Part shown: positions 1 through 9,098 of the stretch, in pieces
Numbering within the stretch: position 1 is the first letter of the stretch
Layout: each line of letters starts with the position of its first letter
Assembly: GCA_025808415.1 (NCBI GenBank)
Contig: CP075525.1
Location: 2,961,501-3,025,500, forward strand
DNA: 64,000 bases
Reading direction: 5' to 3'
DNA from: Cyclobacteriaceae bacterium
GTDB lineage: Bacteria > Bacteroidota > Bacteroidia > Cytophagales > Cyclobacteriaceae
Notes under the pieces: model-generated
What the model saw: only the letters and a program-made list of their open reading frames with translations
What the model was told of the DNA's origin: nothing
The model's database searches: none
Translations under genes and position numbers: made by a program

Positions 1-1
1 T

Positions 2-223
2 TTTCACTTGTATCCCAATCCTGCTGAACATTCAGTTTCGGCTAAAGGAATTTTAAAACCAACACCGTATACCTTGCTCAATAGCTGGGGCCAGGTTGTA
101 CAAACAGGTCTGTTGACCGCTGACCACTCAGAAATTGAATTAGCGTTTTCTTCCGGACTCTATATTCTCGCGCTTGAAGGGGAAGCAGGTATTCAACGAC
201 ACAAACTAATCATTAAGAAGTAA
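2..223 (+). CDS. C-terminal end of a T9SS-secreted protein (5' truncated)
   Basis: The reading frame enters from the left edge of the window, so only the last 73 residues are visible. They form a typical type A T9SS sorting domain (Por_Secre_tail): a YPNPA opening, a middle strand with LLNSWGQVVQTG, a SGLYILALEG strand and a basic end, KLIIKK. In this family the domain directs passage through the outer membrane by the type IX system and is then removed or used for anchoring. The function of the rest of the protein cannot be judged. The next gene starts 56 bases downstream on the same strand. Confidence 0.85.
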   Translation, partial: FHLYPNPAEHSVSAKGILKPTPYTLLNSWGQVVQTGLLTADHSEIELAFSSGLYILALEGEAGIQRHKLIIKK

Positions 224-279
224 CCCTTTCCAGATTTTATATTCCCTTCTGTGCTATTAACTTTAGGGCAAACTCGCGC

Positions 280-1371
280 ATGAAAAAAATACTTTCTTAT
301 CTCAAGAGTCTTTCCATAAGTGTATTTGTCTTCTTGATGCTGCTGGTCATCACCAACTGGGCAGTGGGAATTTATTTGGGGAAAATAGGAGCTGAAAAAA
401 GGCATTTACTTCCCGGTTATAACGATGACCATGCGTATGCTAAACTTATTTTTGATGACTATCATGCTACAGCCCATCGTTACAAGCCCTTTGCCGAATG
501 GCAAATGCTTCCCTATGCGGGTAAAACCTTAACGATTGATGAGCATGGACACAGAGTACATACACCCCCGGCTGGTGCATCACCAACACCGGCCATTCAT
601 TTCTTTGGCGGTTCTACCCTGTGGGGCGAAGGATCGGACGATGCGAACACCATACCGGCACTTATCCATCACCAAATCAACACGGGCACGGTGGTCAACC
701 ACGCCCAGCTTGCGTATAACTCCCGGCAAAACCTGGATGCTTTAATTTCGATATATGCCAAAGGTGAAAAAGCAGACCTTGTTATTTTTTACGATGGTGT
801 AAACGATGCTGCTTTTCTATGTCCTGAAGAAATTCAGGAACTTCCCGGTCACCGGCTAATACCGTTATTTCAAAAAAAGATTTATGGCGGTGGCAAACAA
901 GTGATTTTAACCGTACTGAATAACCTGTTCACTAAAAATATTTTACTGCTTATCCAGTATCGTCAAAATACGGGTGATGAAAAACCTTCGCTATACAATT
1001 GCCTGGACTCTGATAAAGGACGAAGTGTTGCAAGCATGCTCATGGCAAACTGGGAAATGGCCCATGAACTGGTTACCAGCCGGGGCGGAAAATTTATAGC
1101 TGTTTTGCAACCCGTTTCCTATATCGGTTCACCACGGGTGGAGCACCTTCAACTGCACGAAGAGTTGGGAGAAAATTTTCGCTTTGTTTACCACGAACTT
1201 CAGGAACTGATCAGGGAAAAAGATCATCCGTGGATATACGACTTTACCACTGCCTTTGATGGCCAGGAATATATCTACATTGATTTCTGTCATGTTACCA
1301 AAGCAGGCAACAAAATCATAGCTGAAAAATTAACACCCCTGGTTTCGCAAGCATTAAATCCTGTACACTAA
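280..1371 (+). CDS. Membrane-anchored SGNH/GDSL-family hydrolase
   Basis: A 363-residue protein with one N-terminal membrane helix (about residues 10-33) followed by an SGNH-hydrolase fold. Block I is GGSTLWG with the candidate nucleophile Ser112, block III is GVND (residues 173-176), and block V is DFCH with Asp335 and His338. These positions fit the Ser-Asp-His arrangement of SGNH esterases and acetyltransferases. Its place at the edge of a polysaccharide locus suggests that it adds or removes acyl groups on a surface glycan in the periplasm, but the substrate is inferred only from context. A methyltransferase gene follows 51 bases downstream. Confidence 0.75.
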   Translation: MKKILSYLKSLSISVFVFLMLLVITNWAVGIYLGKIGAEKRHLLPGYNDDHAYAKLIFDDYHATAHRYKPFAEWQMLPYAGKTLTIDEHGHRVHTPPAGASPTPAIHFFGGSTLWGEGSDDANTIPALIHHQINTGTVVNHAQLAYNSRQNLDALISIYAKGEKADLVIFYDGVNDAAFLCPEEIQELPGHRLIPLFQKKIYGGGKQVILTVLNNLFTKNILLLIQYRQNTGDEKPSLYNCLDSDKGRSVASMLMANWEMAHELVTSRGGKFIAVLQPVSYIGSPRVEHLQLHEELGENFRFVYHELQELIREKDHPWIYDFTTAFDGQEYIYIDFCHVTKAGNKIIAEKLTPLVSQALNPVH

Positions 1372-1422
1372 TTCAAACAACGTTTATTTCTATAGTTCAA
1401 ATTATAAATATTTCCATACTCA

Positions 1423-2205
1423 ATGAGTTCAGTAAAAGTTACACACCAGGATAGAATACAAGACGGCATCAAGTACGCAGAAGAAACCTTGCTCGACCAG
1501 GGCGGACATCTTGACATTGATAAAAAGCTTTTGAAAAAACATTTTGACTTCAACGGAAAGACCGTGATGGACTTTGGTTGTGGCGTTGGGGGCATGAGCA
1601 TCTGGATGGCCAATAACTTAGGCGCCCTTGTAGACGGCTATGATATTGATGAAAAACATATTGAAGTAGCCTTTGCCTTGCTGAAAAAATATCCCACTGA
1701 CAAGGTAACGTTTTCACAAAAAAATATAATCGAGAATCCTATTGATAAGGAATACGATGTAATCATCCTCAACGATGTGATTGAGCACATTAAACCGGAC
1801 TGGATTCCGGGAATTCTCGACATCCTGGTAAACCGAAATTTGAAAAGAGGAGGCTTGCTTTATTTTAGCTATCCACCCTGGGAAGGGCCATACGCCAGTC
1901 ATATGCAACGTATCATCAATGTACCGTGGCTGCAATACATGCCTCAAGAAATGCTGGTGAACATGATCCGGAAACGAAACCAGACTACCCTTGGCCAATA
2001 TGATCTGGTGCAGGAATACCTGGAGCTGAATCACATGACCCACAAAAAGCTAATGAAATTTTTGGAGCCATTACCCGTTGAGCAAGAGTTCCGGTACAGT
2101 CATACCAAGCTTAATAAAATCAGCCTGTTTGCCAACACTTCCTTTTATTGGTGGCCGGCCAAGCACCTGATCTCTAAAGAGTTTATAACTTTCAGAAAGA
2201 AATAG
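1423..2205 (+). CDS. Class I SAM-dependent methyltransferase
   Basis: A 260-residue protein with a Rossmann-type methyltransferase core. Motif I is VMDFGCGVGGM (about residues 48-58), the acidic end of strand 2 is DGYDID, and a motif IV-like strand is IILNDVIEHI. No membrane segment or signal peptide is seen. It lies between an SGNH hydrolase and the DprE2/DprE1-like pair of the polysaccharide locus. It could methylate a sugar or a lipid-linked intermediate, although its sequence alone does not fix the acceptor. The gene converges on the SDR gene at 2295. Confidence 0.75.
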   Translation: MSSVKVTHQDRIQDGIKYAEETLLDQGGHLDIDKKLLKKHFDFNGKTVMDFGCGVGGMSIWMANNLGALVDGYDIDEKHIEVAFALLKKYPTDKVTFSQKNIIENPIDKEYDVIILNDVIEHIKPDWIPGILDILVNRNLKRGGLLYFSYPPWEGPYASHMQRIINVPWLQYMPQEMLVNMIRKRNQTTLGQYDLVQEYLELNHMTHKKLMKFLEPLPVEQEFRYSHTKLNKISLFANTSFYWWPAKHLISKEFITFRKK

Positions 2206-2294
2206 TCAGAAGCCTATAATCTAATATTCCTCGTGGGCTTTGACCTGCGATCCCTTTCTATTTCTAAGATAAATTGAAAACGATTTTTGAGTTC

Positions 2295-3026
2295 TTAAAG
2301 CTTAAGTCTTTTAAAAACGAACTCCGGTATATTTCTGATCATGAGCATAACCCACTTCCAGGTGGGCAAAACATACACAACATCTCTTTTACGTTCCATT
2401 GCCCGGATAATCAATGAAGCAGCCTTGTCGGGTTGGGCTGTCAGGAAAGGAGAAGTTTTCATGTTCCCAAGCATCCGTGTTTTCATGAAACCGGGTTTTA
2501 CAGTAATTACCTGCACACCGTTTTTAAAAAGTCTATTTCTTAAACCAGACAGGTAAGCCGAAAAACCTGCTTTTGCACTTCCATATAAATAATTACTCTG
2601 TCGGCCACGTTCTCCGGCTACAGAGCTTATACCCACAATGATACCTTCTGCCCGCTTTTCAAAATCGTTGGCAATTACATTTAAAATAGAAACTGCCCCA
2701 ACGTAATTCGACATTACAATTTTAGCACTTTCTTCCCAATCAATTATTGCCCTGGTATGATCACCCAAATAACCGAAAACACAAATTACGGTGTCGGGTT
2801 TGGGGTCAAGATTTTCATAAAATTTCTTATGCGTAGCGGGTTGTAAAGCGTCAAATTCAGCCAGGTTAACCTTGATACCGAACCGAATTGTTAAATCACT
2901 TTTTACGGCAGCTAACCGCTCACTGTTTCGCGCAGCCAAAATCAATTCACACGATTTTGCAGCCAATTGATCTGCCAAAGCCAGGGCCACCTCGGAGGAA
3001 GCACCAAGTATAAGTACTCTTTTCAT
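2295..3026 (-). CDS. SDR oxidoreductase, DprE2-like (polyprenyl-phosphoryl 2-keto-ribose reductase)
   Basis: A 243-residue short-chain dehydrogenase. The nucleotide-binding motif is GASSEVA (residues 8-14), the active-site serine lies in GISSVAGERG (about 134), and the catalytic YGSAK has Tyr148 and Lys152. The gene starts 5 bases after the stop of a DprE1-like oxidase. In mycobacteria DprE1 and DprE2 together epimerise C2 of polyprenyl-phosphoryl-ribose to arabinose through a 2-keto intermediate. Assignment as DprE2-like depends on the partner gene plus the general SDR fold, so an unrelated sugar reductase is possible. It probably shares a transcript with the oxidase. Confidence 0.72.
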   Translation of the reverse strand: MKRVLILGASSEVALALADQLAAKSCELILAARNSERLAAVKSDLTIRFGIKVNLAEFDALQPATHKKFYENLDPKPDTVICVFGYLGDHTRAIIDWEESAKIVMSNYVGAVSILNVIANDFEKRAEGIIVGISSVAGERGRQSNYLYGSAKAGFSAYLSGLRNRLFKNGVQVITVKPGFMKTRMLGNMKTSPFLTAQPDKAASLIIRAMERKRDVVYVLPTWKWVMLMIRNIPEFVFKRLKL

Positions 3027-3031
3027 AATAA

Positions 3032-4357
3032 CTATTTAATTTCAAGTCGCCTGGAAAGCGAGGATACAATTTTTCTTTCTGGGTCAATCTTCCTTAAAAA
3101 GGATACAAAATTTGATGCATGGGGATATGTGCTGTGGAAAATTTCGGCTTTCATACGGGCATCCTTTGTTAAATAAATACGGCCGCCATAATCCTTAACC
3201 ATTAGGTCAAGTTCATCCAAAAAAGAAAAAAGCCTATCATTAATAGGGATGTCCAGTGCCAGTGTATATCCCTCCATATTGAAAGAAATTGGGCCTTGCT
3301 GCGTTCCGAAAAGTTTAAGCACCGCTAAAAATGAACCCCAACCTTTGCTGCTTATGCGATTAAGGATATTGCGCACCCCCTCTTTTCCCCGTTCCTTGGG
3401 AATTACAAATTGGTATTGAACAAATCCACGTTTTCCATAAATCCTGTTCCAATGCAAAATAGCATCCAATGGGTAGAAGAAACTTTCACAGGTAGCCATT
3501 GAATGCATCTCCTTCTTATAATTCTTTGCATAGAAGAAAGAATTGAAAGCCTTTACTGACAGTCCATTCAACACAAAAGATGGAAAGTTAAAGGGTACTG
3601 AAAGTGTTTTTGATTTTTTCGGAAATGCATGCCTGGCACTCTTTAATTCAGGAACTGAAGCATGTTCACCTAACATAAGAATGCTACGTCCAAAATTAGC
3701 ACCTGTTTTCAGGCAATCGATCCATGCCACTGAATAAGTGTAATGACTATATTGTTCGAAAAGATCCAGCACTTCATCCAATCCTCCCGATTTTATTTGT
3801 ACCTGCCTGATATAACCAGTTTCGATTCTTTTTAATGAAAATGTTACCTCAAGTATAATTCCGGTGAGCCCCATTCCACCACAGGTAAACCAAAAGTACT
3901 CACTGTTCTCAGATGCATTGCAGGAAATAATTTCTCCTTTGGGCGTCAGGATTTTTAATGAAATTACGTGCTGTGAAAATGACCCATCCTTATGGTGATT
4001 CTTACCATGCACATCCGAAGCAACGGCCCCACCAACGGTTATAAACCGGGTGCCCGGAGTAACTGGTAAAAACCAACCCCTGGGCATAATCACGTCTAAA
4101 ATATCGGATAGCAATAAACCGCTTTGACAGGTGATGATCCCCTTACTTTCATCGAAATTAATAATCCTGTTGAACTTGAGGGTACTGGTTATGGAGGGCG
4201 CAAGTGATGCATCGCCATAACAGCGGCCATTACCACGAACTATGAAAGGAGAAGTATCAGCCAACTGAGCACTAAAATCCCCGGCAAATACAGGCGATGA
4301 AACTTTTGACTTTGCCAGCGGGTAATTGTTCCAATTTGTAATAAAATCACTCGTCAT
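3032..4357 (-). CDS. FAD-binding oxidase, DprE1-like (polyprenyl-phosphoryl ribose 2-oxidase)
   Basis: A 441-residue FAD-linked oxidase of the DprE1/VAO type. It has the N-terminal GNGRCYGDASLAP segment (about residues 42-54) and a strong GGAVASDVHGKNHH block (about residues 109-122) that closely matches the corresponding block of mycobacterial DprE1. An ATG at 4357 is preferred over the GTG at 4384. DprE1 oxidises the C2 hydroxyl of polyprenyl-phosphoryl-ribose; the SDR gene 5 bases downstream would do the reduction. The 5' end lies about 55 bases from a divergent glycosyltransferase gene, so a shared promoter region is likely. Family assignment is strong; the exact lipid and sugar are inferred. 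Confidence 0.82.
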   Translation of the reverse strand: MTSDFITNWNNYPLAKSKVSSPVFAGDFSAQLADTSPFIVRGNGRCYGDASLAPSITSTLKFNRIINFDESKGIITCQSGLLLSDILDVIMPRGWFLPVTPGTRFITVGGAVASDVHGKNHHKDGSFSQHVISLKILTPKGEIISCNASENSEYFWFTCGGMGLTGIILEVTFSLKRIETGYIRQVQIKSGGLDEVLDLFEQYSHYTYSVAWIDCLKTGANFGRSILMLGEHASVPELKSARHAFPKKSKTLSVPFNFPSFVLNGLSVKAFNSFFYAKNYKKEMHSMATCESFFYPLDAILHWNRIYGKRGFVQYQFVIPKERGKEGVRNILNRISSKGWGSFLAVLKLFGTQQGPISFNMEGYTLALDIPINDRLFSFLDELDLMVKDYGGRIYLTKDARMKAEIFHSTYPHASNFVSFLRKIDPERKIVSSLSRRLEIK

Positions 4358-4411
4358 TCTATTAAAATCCCATAACTTTAACACCGATAGTTACGCTTTA
4401 ATTCTTTGTTT

Positions 4412-5611
4412 ATGAAGCAATTCATGCACGAAATTTTATCTTTTCAAAACCTGAACTGGCGACATTGGATTTTAATTTTTTCCGCTTACCTGCTCTTTCA
4501 TATTCCCGTAGTACTAAAAAGCGATTACAACTCAAATCTTGCCATCATGCAGGCTGAGGCCTTCCTTAAAGGTAACCTCAATATCGATAGCTACTTTTGG
4601 GATGCCTCAGTATTTGAGGGCAAGTATTTCGTTTGCTTTCCCCCATTCCCTGCTGTTCTGGTAACACCTTTGGTAGCCATGTTCGGTAACGCAGTAAACA
4701 CAATCTTTTTAAGCCTGGTGATTTCCTGTTTAAGCATGTATCTTTTGTACCAGTTGTTGATTAAGTTAATTGGGGATTCAACTGATAAGCTTTGGGTATT
4801 TCTTGGATTCTTTTTTGGCAGTGGGTATTGGTGGGTAGTACTTACCAGCGACCACATTAATGGCTTCGCCCATGTGGTTTGTATTTGTCTGTTGCTGATG
4901 CTGCTACTTGAGTTACATGGAAAAAAGAGGGCACTTATTGTAGGTGTACTTTTGGCGCTGGCTTTCTTAACCCGGCAAATGACCGTTTTTTATGGAATTC
5001 TTATCCTATACTTTTTTTATGTAGATGAACCTAATAAAAAAATTGCGATCCGGAATATCGCTGTCGCTTTTATGACAGCTTTTGTTTGTGTAATACCCTA
5101 TTTTGTGCTTAACCATTTAAGGTTTCATAATCCTTTTGATACCGGTTACCAATATTTGATTTATGCAGCGCCCATCCAGGAAAGAATAAACGAATATGGG
5201 CTATTTAGCACCAAGTACTTTCTCTATAATTTCTACCATTTGCTGGTAAAGGGACATAACTTGCTCTTTGCAGGTAGTATGAATTTGCAGGTAGCTGGTA
5301 TCGACCAATATGGAACCTCAATTCTAGCTGCTTCACCATTTATAATTTTTGCTTTTAAGGCACAGCAAGAAACTAAGTTTAAAATTGCATTTTGGAGTAC
5401 GATCGTATTGATTCTTTCGAGTATTCTACTTTATCATAACAATGGCTGGATGCAGGTGAATACGCAACGCTTTTCGCTTGATTTTTTTCCGGCACTCTTG
5501 ATTCTTATTGCCCTTAGTTATCCAGTTGTTCCCAAGTGGTTATTCAAATCCTTCGTTATTTATTCGATCGCACTAAACCTTTTAAGTTTCACAATCCATA
5601 GCCTGCGATGA
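4412..5611 (+). CDS. Multi-pass membrane protein, probable GT-C fold glycosyltransferase
   Basis: A 399-residue protein with about nine to eleven hydrophobic helices. After the first helix it has a charged loop (KSDYNSNLAIMQAEAFLKG) and then a FEGKYFVCFPPFPAVL segment, a layout common in Bacteroidota members of the GT39/GT83-like GT-C superfamily, where an acidic residue in the first periplasmic loop is catalytic. Such enzymes use lipid-phosphate sugars as donors. The ATG at 4412 is preferred to the TTG at 4406. The next GT-C gene starts one base after this stop. It is a candidate acceptor-side transferase for the sugar made by the DprE pair, which is inference from position. Confidence 0.6.
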   Translation: MKQFMHEILSFQNLNWRHWILIFSAYLLFHIPVVLKSDYNSNLAIMQAEAFLKGNLNIDSYFWDASVFEGKYFVCFPPFPAVLVTPLVAMFGNAVNTIFLSLVISCLSMYLLYQLLIKLIGDSTDKLWVFLGFFFGSGYWWVVLTSDHINGFAHVVCICLLLMLLLELHGKKRALIVGVLLALAFLTRQMTVFYGILILYFFYVDEPNKKIAIRNIAVAFMTAFVCVIPYFVLNHLRFHNPFDTGYQYLIYAAPIQERINEYGLFSTKYFLYNFYHLLVKGHNLLFAGSMNLQVAGIDQYGTSILAASPFIIFAFKAQQETKFKIAFWSTIVLILSSILLYHNNGWMQVNTQRFSLDFFPALLILIALSYPVVPKWLFKSFVIYSIALNLLSFTIHSLR

Positions 5612-5612
5612 T

Positions 5613-7196
5613 ATGAAAAAATGGATCCCTCTTACCATCGAATTACTACCTATAATCGGCTGTTCGTTATTTCCCTTATTTTTTGATTTGTCATACCAAA
5701 TAAACCTGTACATGATCTGGGAAGGGGCTTACCGGCTTTACCTGGGAGAACTACCCTACAAGGATTTCGGCATACCCATGGGGGTATGCTCGTGGCTGAT
5801 ACCGGCCCTTTTCTTTAAGCTCTTTGGGCCAACGCTCTTTACTTTAGTTAAGGCACAGGCATTTATGAACATTGTTTCAGGCGTTGCATTCCGATGGATA
5901 CTGGTGAACAATGAGGCCACTTTTTACACGAGGTTCCTCAGTTTAGTTATTTTTTCACTAACGTTTATTCTTGGATTGTATTGGCCCCAGTACAATCATA
6001 CGGTTATCATTTTTCAACTCCTTGCCTTTGGTTTTCTGTTTCATTATCTGAAAAATCTAGAAGAAAAAAAATCCTGGATTATGCTGATAAGCTCCTCTTT
6101 ATTTTTTACAGTGGCTTTTTTTACCAAGCAAGATGGTGGAGGCCTGGCATTGCTCATAGGTTTGATAATTGTTACGGTACATTCGTATCAATCGCGCACC
6201 GTTAAACCTACCCTTATTTTTACAATATCTCTTATTGTGTTTTTCCTAGCCTTTATACTTCCATTTCTGCAGTATGATTTCGTCTACTGGTTCAACTTCG
6301 GCCAACCACCACATTATGCACGTATAGCAATTCATGATCTTCTCAGGATTAACATGGAAGAATCACGATGGGAGAAATTTTACTTTTTGGTCGTACTTCT
6401 ACTTTTTTATATAAAATGGCATCAACAAGGCATAACTCAAAGGGATTTTTTATTTACACTGCTTGTGGTCGGCATTCTTGTTCAAGCTATGATCTATCAG
6501 GTTACAAGCTATGTACCCAAGGATAACAACTTTTTTTTCCATGCCTTCTCGTGTGCCTTTATTTTGATTCAATTACAGAAAACAAGCTGGTTTCAGTCAC
6601 GTATTGCATTCGTATCCTTAACTATTCTTATAAGTTTATGGTGGTCAGAAAAATACTGGAAATATGCTGACAAAATCCTGGCAAGGGTCACACCAGTAGC
6701 TACCGACAAATCCATTATCTCTATAAATACTTATATCCTGCAGCCTGCAGAATGCAACTACTATGCAGATCTATCCACCTGGAAAAAATCATCCTTACCC
6801 TCCTTTCAGCACATTCGGATGCCAGAAAGTACCGTTAAAGGTTTGGATCGTTTAATGCCCCTAATTGATAAAATAAGAAGTGAGAAAGAACCTGTTATTC
6901 TAAATATGTCAGAGCTTACCCCGCTGGCCCATGATGCAAATTTTAAACTTGAAAAAGGACCCCTGTGGTTTCACCTCGGTGTTGGAATGTTTGAGCGGGA
7001 ACTGCAGTACTTTCAATCCCGAATAAGCGATCAATATTACGACCTCGTACTATTCGAATATATACCAACTCTTAACAATTTTTACCCGTTCGCAATCAGA
7101 GAAAAACTCAAAGAGAATTATCAATTACTTGATACTTTTGAGGCACCACGAATTGTCTATCCTGGTACTATTGAGGTTTACTGCCGAAATAAATAA
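5613..7196 (+). CDS. Multi-pass membrane protein, probable GT-C fold glycosyltransferase
   Basis: A 527-residue integral membrane protein. The N-terminal region shows GAYRLYLGELPYKDFGIPMG (about residues 38-57), a pattern usual in GT39/ArnT-like lipid-phosphate-sugar glycosyltransferases (gain of a 'G.lPYrDf' loop after helix 1). About eleven helices follow, then a soluble C-terminal portion of about 150 residues, probably periplasmic. The gene is almost contiguous with the previous GT-C gene and so cotranscribed. Its 3' end overlaps the convergent acyltransferase gene by 29 bases. The sugar donor is unknown; a polyprenyl-phosphoryl pentose is a reasonable guess from the locus. Confidence 0.62.
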   Translation: MKKWIPLTIELLPIIGCSLFPLFFDLSYQINLYMIWEGAYRLYLGELPYKDFGIPMGVCSWLIPALFFKLFGPTLFTLVKAQAFMNIVSGVAFRWILVNNEATFYTRFLSLVIFSLTFILGLYWPQYNHTVIIFQLLAFGFLFHYLKNLEEKKSWIMLISSSLFFTVAFFTKQDGGGLALLIGLIIVTVHSYQSRTVKPTLIFTISLIVFFLAFILPFLQYDFVYWFNFGQPPHYARIAIHDLLRINMEESRWEKFYFLVVLLLFYIKWHQQGITQRDFLFTLLVVGILVQAMIYQVTSYVPKDNNFFFHAFSCAFILIQLQKTSWFQSRIAFVSLTILISLWWSEKYWKYADKILARVTPVATDKSIISINTYILQPAECNYYADLSTWKKSSLPSFQHIRMPESTVKGLDRLMPLIDKIRSEKEPVILNMSELTPLAHDANFKLEKGPLWFHLGVGMFERELQYFQSRISDQYYDLVLFEYIPTLNNFYPFAIREKLKENYQLLDTFEAPRIVYPGTIEVYCRNK

Positions 7197-8241
7197 ATCG
7201 CTTGATGCCAGCAGGCGGGGTGAACAATCCGTTTAATCTCAACTTTATTAGTACATTATAACAGAGGACAGGGATCAGCACTCCGCCTATTATAATTAAG
7301 AGAAGCACAACTATTGAGGGCATTGATGGGAAAAACCTCAATAACATAACACGAATCGCCCCTGCAAAAATCAAATGCATGATATAAATGTATAGGGAAT
7401 GACTTCCGATGTATTGTATTACTTTCAAAAATTTCCACTGATCAAGTTTATAAGAGATAAAAAACAAAACCATAGTACCAATAATTGTGATTGGCACAAA
7501 CACTATAAACCCCACATAATCCAGATCGATAACAAAGTGGACATTTGGGTATTCACGGGCCCAATAAATTTGCAATAACACAAAAACCGGCAACACATAA
7601 TACAGCCACCTTCCCGAAAAGAAACTACCATTACTATGTAGAATAGTGCCCGCTATTAAAAAACCAAAAACCAAAAATATGTAATAGAAAAATACGTCAT
7701 GTATGGCGAAATAATTAGTGTGGATATAAAAAGACAAAAAATAAAGTACCACAGCAAGAATTACATTCGCAAAAATATTAAACTTTAAAAGTTTAAAGTT
7801 CACCACCGCAAAAAGCAGCATAGCAGCAAACAGTGTGTATAAATACCAAAATTGATCGATAGCTCTCGGATAAGTAATTAAATACACATAATAAGAAACA
7901 TCTTTATCCGAATTAGAGAAATAGTTAAATAATATTTGAATAGTAAGATGAATAAATGCCCACACAAAATAGGGATACATTAAAGACTCGAACTTAAAAC
8001 GAACGAATGTATCCAACCCTCTTTTAAGTGCACTCGAATAAATGAATATACCCGAAACGATAAAAAAAACAGGCATACTTGATTCTTGAACCAGGTAAAT
8101 AGCATTTTTTATGTTAACACCGGAATTAAGCAAACCCGTTAAAGCGTGCCTGTAGACGACATATATAATGACAAAGCCCCTTGCATAATCAATCCAGCCG
8201 CGTCTATTGGAACTAGTATCTTTAACAACAAGTGAACTCAT
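7168..8241 (-). CDS. Membrane acyltransferase of the acyltransferase-3 (OafA/WecH) family
   Basis: A 357-residue protein with about ten membrane helices. It begins with the family signature RRGWIDYARGFVIIYVVYRH, in which the Arg and His around helix 1 are the conserved active-site residues, followed by the usual MPVFFIVSGIFIY helix. Members transfer acetyl or other acyl groups across the membrane to exopolysaccharide, O-antigen or peptidoglycan sugars. It is the last gene of the minus-strand group that starts at 14875, separated by about 160 bases from the TolC-like gene, so it may have its own promoter. Confidence 0.85.
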   Translation of the reverse strand: MSSLVVKDTSSNRRGWIDYARGFVIIYVVYRHALTGLLNSGVNIKNAIYLVQESSMPVFFIVSGIFIYSSALKRGLDTFVRFKFESLMYPYFVWAFIHLTIQILFNYFSNSDKDVSYYVYLITYPRAIDQFWYLYTLFAAMLLFAVVNFKLLKFNIFANVILAVVLYFLSFYIHTNYFAIHDVFFYYIFLVFGFLIAGTILHSNGSFFSGRWLYYVLPVFVLLQIYWAREYPNVHFVIDLDYVGFIVFVPITIIGTMVLFFISYKLDQWKFLKVIQYIGSHSLYIYIMHLIFAGAIRVMLLRFFPSMPSIVVLLLIIIGGVLIPVLCYNVLIKLRLNGLFTPPAGIKRFIYFGSKPQ

Positions 8242-8399
8242 TTAATACAGGGAAAGGGTTTTAAGGGGGTTGAAAATAAACTCAATTCAGCAATACTGAG
8301 ATTAAATTTTTCTAATACTCAACTAAGAAAAAGTAAACTTTTAAGAGGTAAATATACTACTCAAAAATTTCTGTTGCACTTAGAAATACTATTTTGTAA

Positions 8400-9098
8400 T
8401 TACATTACATCTTCAAGTCTAACACCAATCAATTGCTCAAGATCGAGTTTGGCATTTTTGTAATCACGATCAGATTCCAGTAAAAGAATTGAGGCACGGT
8501 TAAGGTCTGTTTGGCTTGCCGTATAAAGCTCAAACGTTATTTCTCCATTTTTAAAGCGTTGTTCAACCAATTTAAAATTACTTTCAATATCCGAAAACTG
8601 TTGCGATTGGATTTTAAAGATTCGTTCGCGCATCAAGTATTCATTGTATGCCTTTAGTACCACTCTCCGTATCTCCAGTTTTTGCGCATTTATTTCATCC
8701 TGAGCAATCAATAATCTTTGCTTATTTTGTTTGGTCTCGTTTGGATTAGTCACAAAAACGCCCAAAGGTATTATTAAGCCAAAATTATAACGGGGAAAAA
8801 AAACCGGAAAATTAGGATCGGCACCCTTTATGTTTATTTCGTTTAGGTTTCCCTGTATAGTTATCAAATCCATCCAATCGGCCGCAGAACGACCAACCTG
8901 GTATTGAGCGATCAACAACTCGCGCTTTAATATCTCATTTTTTGGATGGTTTTTCCATGCGAGCTGAACTAATTTCTCACCAAAGTCCTGGCTTTGAACC
9001 CGGTCAGGTAAGATGATCTTGTTGTAATCAACGTTTTGTGCTTGTGTAGCATCCCAACCAAGCACTAGCATAAGGGTTAAGTATTGTATAGTTTTCAT
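8400..9098 (-). CDS. Half-length TolC-like outer-membrane efflux protein
   Basis: A 232-residue protein with a signal peptide (about residues 1-20, ending ATQAQ) and one outer membrane efflux (OEP) repeat rich in long alpha-helical stretches: ELLIAQYQVGRSAADW, FPRYNFGLIIPLGVF and then a helical hairpin of about 100 residues. Usual TolC proteins have two such repeats and about 420-480 residues, so this is a single-repeat form. Its ATG overlaps the stop of the polymerase gene (ATGA), showing translational coupling. No Wza-type exporter is visible in this locus, so this protein may take part in export through the outer membrane. Confidence 0.72.
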   Translation of the reverse strand: MKTIQYLTLMLVLGWDATQAQNVDYNKIILPDRVQSQDFGEKLVQLAWKNHPKNEILKRELLIAQYQVGRSAADWMDLITIQGNLNEINIKGADPNFPVFFPRYNFGLIIPLGVFVTNPNETKQNKQRLLIAQDEINAQKLEIRRVVLKAYNEYLMRERIFKIQSQQFSDIESNFKLVEQRFKNGEITFELYTASQTDLNRASILLLESDRDYKNAKLDLEQLIGVRLEDVM

